DNA of 48,074 nt from Streptomyces yangpuensis (GTDB taxonomy: Bacteria; Actinomycetota; Actinomycetes; Streptomycetales; Streptomycetaceae), in NCBI RefSeq assembly GCF_001005295.1, contig NZ_LBMK01000005.1, positions 251,002 to 299,075 of the forward strand, given 5' to 3'. The notes under the pieces were generated by a model. It worked only from the letters and a program-made list of their open reading frames with translations, did not search any database and was not told where the DNA came from. The position numbers and the translations under genes are program-made. Shown piece after piece: positions 14,896-22,082 of this stretch. The first letter of the stretch is position 1, and each line of letters starts with the position of its first letter.

Positions 14896-16545
14896 CTAGG
14901 CGTGCGTGCCGGTCTTGCGGCGGAAGGCCAGGACCAGGCCGCCGCCCGCGGCCACGAGCACCGCGCCGCCGAGGGCGAGCGGGCCGGCGGAGCTGCCGGT
15001 GGCGGCGAGGCCGCCGTTCGGCGTGGTGCCGGAGGTGCTGGTGGTGCTCGTGGGCGTGGCCGAGGAGCTCGCCGTGGCGGTCGGCGAGGCGGTGGCCGTG
15101 GCGGACGCCGTCGGGCTCGGCGAGGCGCCGCCGTCCTTCGCGCCGATCACGACGGACGCCTTGTCGTTGGCGTGGCTCGGGTCCCACGGCTGGCCCTTGG
15201 TGCCCTGCGCCGTCCCCTGGCCGACCGAGACGGAGCCCGCCGCGTTCGCCACCACCTGCTCGATCTTCAGCTCGAACGGGTAGCTGTACTTCTCCCGCTC
15301 GCCCACGACGTGCCCGGTGGAGCAGAAGTAGCGCGGGGCGCCCAGCACCTGCTCACGGGCGGTGCCGTCGGCGTTGACGGCCTCGCAGTCGGCCGGGACC
15401 CTGGTGGCCTTCGTACCGGCCGGGAGCACGATGTCCGTGCGGGCGACGCTCTCGCGGGAGCGCAGGTTCGCCACCCAGGCGGGCCCGTTGTTGCGGAAGC
15501 CGAAGTCGGCCCTGACCGTCTCGCCGGCCGCTCCGGCCACGGCGACCGGCCAGGCCACGAGGTCGGCGCTGTTCTTCGTCCTGAAGTCGAACTCCTGGAG
15601 GTTGTTCCAGGGGTCGAGGTCCACCGACTGCGCGGAGGCCCCGGCGGCGGCGCGCTTCTGCACGGCCAGCTTCTTGCCGCCGGCCGGCTTCTTCGACGTC
15701 GCGCCGGCCTTCGGCTGGTGGCCGTCCGCGTACACGGCGTAGGTGACGATGTCGGAGAAGGCGTGCGGGGCGGCCTTCAGCGTCAGCGAGCCGTCGACCC
15801 CGTAGACGCTGCCCGGCTCGTACTCGCCCTCCAGCAGGCACTGCACCGTGCTCCAGCCCGTGTTCAGGGGCCGGCCCGCACCGGTGTCCTCGGAGTAGGT
15901 GCAGTTGTCGTACTGCTCCAGCAGGTCGATTCCGTGCGTGGTGCGCATCTCAAGGACGACGCCCCGGACGGACTCCGTGCCCTGGTTCGCGAAGACGATC
16001 GACAGGTTCTGCTTGTCGCCCGGCTTCTGCTCCTCCTTGAGCGCTGCCCGCTCCAGCACGAGGTCGGGGCCACCGACCCGGACCTTGGTGGTGGCCGCCG
16101 CGAAGGTGGCCCCCTCGGCTCTGCCGGTCACGGTGAGGTCCGCGGTGGCGCCGGCCCTGCTGCCCTGGGCGGCGCGCAGGTCCAGGCCGACGACGGTGGT
16201 CTCGCCCTTCCACAGCCCGGGGCGCTTGCAGGTGACGGCCGCCTCGGTGAGCGTGCAGTCCGAGCCCTGCTGCCTCGCGAGCGCGACGTCGGCGATCCCC
16301 TTGAGACCGCCCAGGTCGATCGTGAAGGTGCTCTGGCGGTCGAACGCCGAGGCGGTGTCGTTGACGAGCCGGAACTCGACCGAAGTCTTCTGCGGTGCGC
16401 CGCCGTTCGGCCCGGGGTGCGGGCGCAGACCGATCTCGGCCGGTCCGGCCAGCGTGAAGGAGGGGTCCGCGGCGTGTGCGGGAGCGGCTGCGAGCCCCAG
16501 GGCGGCGACGCCGCAGGCAGCCAGCAAGGAGATGCGCTTTCTCAT
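14896..16545 (-). CDS. LAxTG sortase-anchored cell-wall surface protein
   Basis: A 549-residue exported protein. Seen: a signal peptide (MRKRISLLAACGVAALGLAA, cleavage near APAHAADP); several beta-rich repeats resembling Ig-like/DUF11-type modules, e.g. two segments DLVLERAALKEEQKPGD and ETVRADFGFRNNGPAW; a Ser/Thr/Ala-rich stalk at about 475-510; and a C-terminal sorting signal LAATGSSAG, hydrophobic helix and RRKTGTHA tail. LAxTG is the motif used by class E sortases of Streptomyces. I start it at ATG 16545, since the extra 35 codons upstream are not signal-peptide-like. It has pairs of Cys (e.g. SDCTLTEAAVTC, NCTYSEDTG) that may form disulfides outside the cell. Function is unknown; no sortase gene lies in the window. 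Confidence 0.88.
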   Translation of the reverse strand: MRKRISLLAACGVAALGLAAAPAHAADPSFTLAGPAEIGLRPHPGPNGGAPQKTSVEFRLVNDTASAFDRQSTFTIDLGGLKGIADVALARQQGSDCTLTEAAVTCKRPGLWKGETTVVGLDLRAAQGSRAGATADLTVTGRAEGATFAAATTKVRVGGPDLVLERAALKEEQKPGDKQNLSIVFANQGTESVRGVVLEMRTTHGIDLLEQYDNCTYSEDTGAGRPLNTGWSTVQCLLEGEYEPGSVYGVDGSLTLKAAPHAFSDIVTYAVYADGHQPKAGATSKKPAGGKKLAVQKRAAAGASAQSVDLDPWNNLQEFDFRTKNSADLVAWPVAVAGAAGETVRADFGFRNNGPAWVANLRSRESVARTDIVLPAGTKATRVPADCEAVNADGTAREQVLGAPRYFCSTGHVVGEREKYSYPFELKIEQVVANAAGSVSVGQGTAQGTKGQPWDPSHANDKASVVIGAKDGGASPSPTASATATASPTATASSSATPTSTTSTSGTTPNGGLAATGSSAGPLALGGAVLVAAGGGLVLAFRRKTGTHA

Positions 16546-16666
16546 GCTGCCGTTGACGGCCGAACGCGAGCCGCAGTTGCCTCCTTGACGGTGTGATCGA
16601 CGCCACAGCCCGGCTCGGCGGATTCCGGTACAACCATCAAGGCTGAACATCTGTCACGTATGTACC

Positions 16667-16709
16667 GCGGTGGGTACCGCGCTCGGAGGGGGAGCGCGGT
16701 ACCCACCGC
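16667..16709 (-). terminator. terminator of the aldehyde dehydrogenase/GMC operon
   Basis: An 18-bp near-palindrome (arms from GCGGTGGGTACCGCGCTC at 16667 and its complement ending at 16709) begins two bases after the GMC oxidoreductase stop codon. Confidence 0.85.
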
Positions 16710-16711
16710 CG

Positions 16712-18565
16712 TCATCCGGCAGGTTCCGGATCCCGCGGGGGAATTTCCGGGACCGCCAGGAACGGCAGCCGCAGCGCACCGAACGCGTCCTTGGGGACGG
16801 CCGGCCGGACCGGTTCCACCGCGTCCAGGCGGACGTACGCCGCGCCCTGTTCGGGCCGCGGGTCCCGCTCGCCCTTGTTCGGCCAGTACGACATCGCCCG
16901 CTCCGCCTGCGCGGTGATCGTCAGCGACGGGTTGACCCCCAGGTTCGCGGAGACCGCCGAGCCGTCCACCACCGAGATGCCCGGGTGCCCGTGGAGCCGG
17001 TGGTACGGGTCCACCACGCCCTCCTCCGCGGACGCCCCGATCGGGCAGCCGCCCAGGAAGTGCGCGGTCAGCGGGGTCCCCATCAGCTCGCCGATGTTGG
17101 AGCCTGGGAAGCCGTTGATCTCCTCGGCAAGCAGGGTCGCGGCCTGCGTGGCCTCCGCGATCTGCACCGGGTTCGGGGCTCCGTGCCCCTGTCGGGCCGT
17201 GAGCAGGCCCTTCCCGATCCCGCCCGGCTTGCGGTAGGTGGTCAGCGAGTTGTCCAGGGACTGCATGACCAGGCCGATGATGGTCCGCTCCGACCAGCGC
17301 CGGTTGGACAGCGACCGGGCCAGCTGAAGGGGGTGCCTCGCGGTCCTGGCCAGCCAGCCGCGGACCCGGTGGGCGCTGTAGGGGACCTGCAGGACGGTCA
17401 TGAACCCCATCGCGTTGGAGCCCTTGCCGTAGCGGACCGGCTCGATGTGGGTGTCGGCGTTGGGGTGCACGGAGGAGGTGATCGCCACGCCCCGGGTGAA
17501 GTCGGCCCGCTGTGCCGCGCCGGGGCCCGCGCCGCGGCGCCTGCGGTAGCGGCGGTCGTCGGTCTGCGCACCGACCAGGCCCTCGGAGTTGGTACGGGTC
17601 AGCTCCCCGAGCCGCCGCGACAGCCGCGGCAGCTCACCGCGGTCCTTCATCGTGTGCAGCAGGGTCTGTGTGCCGTACGTGCCGGCCGCGACGACCACGT
17701 ACCGGCAGCGCAGCACCTTCGCCTTCCCGCGGCGGCGGCCGTCGGTGGGCACGGTACGGACGCGGTGGCCGCCGTCCGGGTGCTCGGACAGCGCGGTGAC
17801 GGTCGTCATGGGGTGGATGACGGCGCCGGCGCGCTCGGCGAGGTGCAGGTAGTTCTCGTTCAGGGTGTTCTTCGCGCCGTGCCGGCACCCGGTCATGCAC
17901 TCGCCGCACTCGGTGCAGGCCTTGCGGGCGGGTCCGACGCCGCCGAAGTACGGGTCGGCACTCTCCTCGCCGGGCCGGACCCGGGGCCCGTCCGCGGCGT
18001 CCTCGCCGTCGCCGAAGAAGACGCCGACGGGGGCCATGTGGAAGGTGTCCGCCACGCCCATCTTCTCGGCGGCCGCCCTGAGGTGGACGTCGGAGGGGGT
18101 CATGGTCGGGTTGAGGCGCACCCCGAGCATCCGCTTGGCCTGGTCGTAGTACGGGGCGAGTTCCTCACGCCAGTCGGTGATGGACGCCCACTGGCGGTCC
18201 TCGAAGAAGGCCCGCGGCGGCACGTACAGGGTGTTGGCGTAGTTGAGCGAGCCGCCGCCCACACCGGCGCCCGCGAGCACCATGACGTTGCCGAGCAGGT
18301 GGATCCGCTGGATCCCGTACAGCCCGAGGGCCGGGGCCCACAGGTAGTTGCGCAGGTCCCAGCTGTTCTTCGGCAGGCTCTCGCGGGTGAATCGGCGCCC
18401 TGCCTCCAGGACGCCGACCCGGTACCCCTTCTCGGTGAGGCGCAGGGCCGAGACCGACCCCCCGAAGCCCGATCCGATGACGATGACGTCGTAGTCGTAG
18501 GCGTCGTCGGATGCGCCGTCGGATGCGTTGTCGGGTACGCCGTCGGATGCGTTGTCGTGCGACAC
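16712..18565 (-). CDS. GMC-family FAD oxidoreductase (cholesterol-oxidase-like)
   Basis: A 617-residue flavoprotein oxidoreductase. Seen: the FAD-binding beta-alpha-beta DVIVIGSGFGGSVSALRL at about residues 26-43 with LEAGRRF; the NYANTLYVPP motif; a four-Cys segment CTECGECMTGCRHGAKNTL, typical of this cholesterol-oxidase-like branch; and the C-terminal GMC signature with HFLGGCPIG and SVVDGSAVSANLGVNPSLT. Substrate is probably an alcohol or sterol-like molecule, unproved. The GTG start at 18565 follows GAGGAGGT closely. The N-terminus before the FAD motif contains two NASDG units and reads as a short low-complexity tail. It lies 10 bases after the aldehyde dehydrogenase gene, so the pair could oxidise an alcohol to its acid. 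Confidence 0.88.
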   Translation of the reverse strand: MSHDNASDGVPDNASDGASDDAYDYDVIVIGSGFGGSVSALRLTEKGYRVGVLEAGRRFTRESLPKNSWDLRNYLWAPALGLYGIQRIHLLGNVMVLAGAGVGGGSLNYANTLYVPPRAFFEDRQWASITDWREELAPYYDQAKRMLGVRLNPTMTPSDVHLRAAAEKMGVADTFHMAPVGVFFGDGEDAADGPRVRPGEESADPYFGGVGPARKACTECGECMTGCRHGAKNTLNENYLHLAERAGAVIHPMTTVTALSEHPDGGHRVRTVPTDGRRRGKAKVLRCRYVVVAAGTYGTQTLLHTMKDRGELPRLSRRLGELTRTNSEGLVGAQTDDRRYRRRRGAGPGAAQRADFTRGVAITSSVHPNADTHIEPVRYGKGSNAMGFMTVLQVPYSAHRVRGWLARTARHPLQLARSLSNRRWSERTIIGLVMQSLDNSLTTYRKPGGIGKGLLTARQGHGAPNPVQIAEATQAATLLAEEINGFPGSNIGELMGTPLTAHFLGGCPIGASAEEGVVDPYHRLHGHPGISVVDGSAVSANLGVNPSLTITAQAERAMSYWPNKGERDPRPEQGAAYVRLDAVEPVRPAVPKDAFGALRLPFLAVPEIPPRDPEPAG

Positions 18566-18575
18566 GGATACCTCC

Positions 18576-20207
18576 TCAGCGCAGTCGGAGAGCCTTCATG
18601 ACCTTGAGGCTGCGGGTCATGAACGCCGCGTACTTCTCGTCGTCCATGCCCAGCGAGGGCGCCATCGGGACCAGCCGCTGGTGGGCGACGGTCTGGGCCT
18701 CGGTGTACTTGAGGATGCCCTCGGAGCCGTGACGGCGGCCGAGACCGGAGTCCTTCATGCCGCCCATGGGCGCCTGGGCGCTGCCGTAGGCGGGGGCGTA
18801 GCCCTCGTTGATGTTGACGGTGCCAGTGCGCAGGCGGGCGGCGACGGAGTGGCCGCGGCGGGCGTCCTTGGTCCAGACGCTGGAGTTGAGGCCGTAGGCG
18901 GTGGCGTTGGCCTCCGTGATCGCCTGCTCCTCGTCGGTGAAGCGGTAGACGGAGACGACCGGGCCGAAGGTCTCCTCGCCGCAGACCGCCATGGGGGCCT
19001 CGACGCCGTCGAGGATGGTGGGCTCGTAGAAGAGGGGGCCGATGTCGGGGCGGGCGGTGCCGCCGGCGACGAGCGTGGCGCCCTTGGCGACGGCCTCGTC
19101 CACGTGCCGCTGTACGGTCTCCAGCTGGCGCTCGCCGACCAGCGAGCCCATGTCGGCGCCGTAGGCGAGCGAACTGCCCAGGCGCATGGCCCGGGTGCGG
19201 GCGGCGAATCGCTCGACGAAGGCGTCGGCGATCGAGGCGTGGACGTAGAGCCGCTCGATGGAGATGCACAGCTGGCCGGCGGAGGAGAAGCAGGCGCGGA
19301 CGGCGCCCGCGGCGGCCTTCTCGACGTCGGCGTCGTGCAGGACGAGCATGGCGTTCTTGCCGCCGAGTTCGAGGGAGACCCCGACGAGCCGGTCGGCCGC
19401 GCCCCGGGCGACCTCGCGGCCGGTGCGGGTGGAGCCGGTGAAGGAGACGTAGTCGGCGTGACGGACCACCTCGGGGCCGACGACGGGGCCCTCACCGAGG
19501 ACTATCTGGAAGACCTCGGCCGGCAGCCCCGCCTCGATCAGCAGGTCGCGGGCCCACAGGGCGGTCAGCGCGGTCTCGGTGTCGGGCTTCATCACGAGGG
19601 CGTTGCCCGCGACGAAGGCCGGGAGGGCGTCGCCGACCGACAGTTCGAGGGGGTAGTTCCAGGGGGCGATCTGGCCGACGACCCCGCGCGGCTGGCGCAG
19701 CTCGGTGACCTTGGTGAGGGTGGGCATCGCGCCGGGGTGGCCCTTGGGGCGCAGGTACGAGGGTGCCTTACGGCCGTAGTGCCGGGCCGAGACGGCGACG
19801 GCCTGGACCTCCTCGTGGGCGTGCAGGCGGGCCTTGCCGGTCTCCAGCTGGATCAGGTCGAGGATCTCGGCCTGCCGGGCGAGGACCAGGTCGTGGAAGC
19901 GCAGCAGGACCGCCGCCCGCTTGCGCACGGGGACCGCGGCCCAGGCGGGCTGGGCGGCGCGGGCGCGGGCGAAGGCCTCGGCCACGTCCTCGGGGGTGGC
20001 CTCGGGGAGCTCCGCCAGCCGGTCCCCGGTGAAGGGGGTGTGGTTGGCGGTCCGGCCGGAGCCGATCACTCCGCGGGTCAGCCGTGCGACCAGGTCGGGC
20101 GTCACCACGTCGGCCGCGGTGCGGGCGCCGGCCGGGGCCGGGGCGACCGGGTTGGTGGGCTGCGGTGCGGTCCGGAGGGGGGCGGCGGGGGCCAGCGAGT
20201 CCGTCAT
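18576..20207 (-). CDS. NAD(P)-dependent aldehyde (succinate-semialdehyde-type) dehydrogenase
   Basis: A 543-residue aldehyde dehydrogenase most like the succinate-semialdehyde GabD2 branch. Seen: the oxyanion Asn in IAPWNYPLELSVGDALPAF, the general-base Glu in VSLELGGKNAML, the catalytic Cys in SSAGQLCISIER, and the cofactor loop FTGSTRTGREV. The C-terminal APMGGMKDSGLGRRHG is characteristic. The N-terminal 35 residues are Pro/Ala-rich and beyond the usual fold. Upstream ribosome-binding signal is weak. It is the first gene of the operon with the GMC oxidoreductase, with a gap of 10 bases. Substrate specificity cannot be fixed from sequence alone; the GabD2 assignment is by pattern memory. 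Confidence 0.85.
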   Translation of the reverse strand: MTDSLAPAAPLRTAPQPTNPVAPAPAGARTAADVVTPDLVARLTRGVIGSGRTANHTPFTGDRLAELPEATPEDVAEAFARARAAQPAWAAVPVRKRAAVLLRFHDLVLARQAEILDLIQLETGKARLHAHEEVQAVAVSARHYGRKAPSYLRPKGHPGAMPTLTKVTELRQPRGVVGQIAPWNYPLELSVGDALPAFVAGNALVMKPDTETALTALWARDLLIEAGLPAEVFQIVLGEGPVVGPEVVRHADYVSFTGSTRTGREVARGAADRLVGVSLELGGKNAMLVLHDADVEKAAAGAVRACFSSAGQLCISIERLYVHASIADAFVERFAARTRAMRLGSSLAYGADMGSLVGERQLETVQRHVDEAVAKGATLVAGGTARPDIGPLFYEPTILDGVEAPMAVCGEETFGPVVSVYRFTDEEQAITEANATAYGLNSSVWTKDARRGHSVAARLRTGTVNINEGYAPAYGSAQAPMGGMKDSGLGRRHGSEGILKYTEAQTVAHQRLVPMAPSLGMDDEKYAAFMTRSLKVMKALRLR

Positions 20208-20310
20208 GCCGGTGAGCGTATTGCGCCCGGCAGCCTTTGGGTACCCGCCGGTAACCGGATTTTGCCTTTTCCGCCAGTGATCGCTGGCAGGATGCCGGGA
20301 TCCGGGCCGA

Positions 20311-21957
20311 TCAGGGCTTCTTGGCTGGCGGCTCCCAGCCGCTGAGCACGACGTCGAACTGCTGCTCGGTGGTGGCCCAGGTGGCGACCGGGCTGGACAT
20401 GTAGATGGCGTACTCCGTGCCGTCCGGCGCCACGTACATCTGCTCCTTGGCCCTGCGCGGACCGGGGTGGTTCTGCTTCTCCGTCCAGGTGAAGTCCCAG
20501 AGCGCGGCCCGTGTGCTGTCCCGGAAGGTGTTCTGGTTCAGCCGCACCTTCTTGTAGTCGGTCCGCTTCGCCACCTGCTTCTCCAGGTCGAGCAGGTGCG
20601 CGTACGGGTCCTGGTAGTCCGGGGTGGAGTCGGCGGCGATCCGGATGAAGTGCTTCCCGTCGTCCGGGGTGTAGTCGATCTGGTCGCCGTTCGCCTTGCG
20701 CGTCCAGCCCTCCGGGACGAACAGGGTGAAGCCGGCGAGGGGGTCGACGACCTTCGTGTAGCCGGCCGGCGGGGCCGCCGCCTGCGGCTTGCCGTCGTCG
20801 CCCGACGGGCCGCCCGTCGAGCTCGCGACACGGTCCGGGTCGCCGCCCGTCCCCGACTCCTCGGTGTACTTGAGCACCCCGAAGACCCCGCCGCCGCCGA
20901 GCAGCGCGGCCACCAGGGCCACCACCGCGGCGCGCTTGAGCCAGCCGCCGTCCCGGTCGGCCGGGGCCGACGCGGCCACCGCCCCGGAGACCGCGGGTTC
21001 CGGCAGCGGGGCCGTCGGCGCGACCTCCGCCTGCGGGGCGGACTCCTCGGGCCGCTCCTGCGCCGCCGGGGCGAGCTCCTCGGACGTGACCGCGCGCGTC
21101 GGCACGTACGCGTGCGCCGCCTTCGGCTCGCGGCCCTCCATCGCCTCCAGCAGCATCCGCTCGGCCTCCTCGGCCGAGGGCCGCTCCTGCGGGTCCTTGC
21201 GCAGCAGGGCCGTGATCACCGGACCCAGCACGCCTGCCTGGCGCAGCGCCGGCGGCTCGTCGTTCACGACGGCCTGCAGGCTGGAGATCGGCGAGGTACG
21301 GCGGAACGGGGAACGGGCCTCCACCGCCGTGTACAGGGTGGCGCCCAGCGACCACAGGTCCGAGGACGGGTCGGGGATCCCACCGGTGACCCGCTCGGGC
21401 GCCAGGTAGTCGATCGAGCCCACGATCTCACCGGTGCGCGTGATGGACGAGTCGCCCTCGATCGCCGCGATCCCGAAGTCCGTGAGCAGCACCCGGCCGT
21501 CCTTGGCGAGCAGCACGTTGCCCGGCTTCACGTCCCGGTGCAGCACACCGACCGCGTGCGCGGCGCGCAGCGCGCCCAGCACGTGCAGCCCGATCCGGGC
21601 CGCCTCGCGCGGCTCGATCCGCCCGGCCGCCTTGGCGGCGTCCGCGAGGGAGGGGCCGTCGATGTACTCCATGACGATCCACGGCCGGTCGTCGTGCTCC
21701 AGTACGTCGTGGACGGTGACCACCGCCGGGTGCTGGATCCGGGCCGCGGCCCGCGCCTCCTTCTGCGTCCGGGCGTGCATGACGTCCCGGTCCGCCTGGG
21801 CCACGTACAGACCAGCCGTCAGTTCCTTGACCGCGACGGTCCTGTGGAGCAGCTCGTCATGCGCGCGCCACACCTTTCCCATACCGCCCCGGCCGATCGG
21901 CTCGACGAGCCTGTACCGGCCCGCCAGCACGGCGCCCCCACCTGTCTGCTGTTCCAC
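20311..21957 (-). CDS. receptor-type Ser/Thr protein kinase (PknB-like)
   Basis: A 548-residue transmembrane kinase. The kinase domain (about residues 14-270) is complete: glycine loop IGRGGMGKVW, catalytic Lys44 in VAVKEL, HRD at 140-142 (HRDVKPGNV), DFG at 160-162, and APE (LAPERV). A Glu/Pro/Ala-rich juxtamembrane region precedes one hydrophobic helix at about 341-363. The C-terminal ~170 residues are extracytoplasmic and start PPAGYTKVVDPLAGF, then VPEGW; this domain recurs in the next two genes. It contains no PASTA repeats, so the ligand differs from classical PknB. The three kinases are tandem on one strand and probably arose by duplication. Confidence 0.93.
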   Translation of the reverse strand: MEQQTGGGAVLAGRYRLVEPIGRGGMGKVWRAHDELLHRTVAVKELTAGLYVAQADRDVMHARTQKEARAAARIQHPAVVTVHDVLEHDDRPWIVMEYIDGPSLADAAKAAGRIEPREAARIGLHVLGALRAAHAVGVLHRDVKPGNVLLAKDGRVLLTDFGIAAIEGDSSITRTGEIVGSIDYLAPERVTGGIPDPSSDLWSLGATLYTAVEARSPFRRTSPISSLQAVVNDEPPALRQAGVLGPVITALLRKDPQERPSAEEAERMLLEAMEGREPKAAHAYVPTRAVTSEELAPAAQERPEESAPQAEVAPTAPLPEPAVSGAVAASAPADRDGGWLKRAAVVALVAALLGGGGVFGVLKYTEESGTGGDPDRVASSTGGPSGDDGKPQAAAPPAGYTKVVDPLAGFTLFVPEGWTRKANGDQIDYTPDDGKHFIRIAADSTPDYQDPYAHLLDLEKQVAKRTDYKKVRLNQNTFRDSTRAALWDFTWTEKQNHPGPRRAKEQMYVAPDGTEYAIYMSSPVATWATTEQQFDVVLSGWEPPAKKP

Positions 21958-22082
21958 GAATTCCCGCCGCTCTCTGCACTTCAGGCCAGATTACGGAGCC
22001 CACGGGGGCTGTCGGAACCGCCCGGGCGCCGAAAGACGGCACTGTGACGCAATCGCCGTACTGATCAGTCGTCAATATCCGC

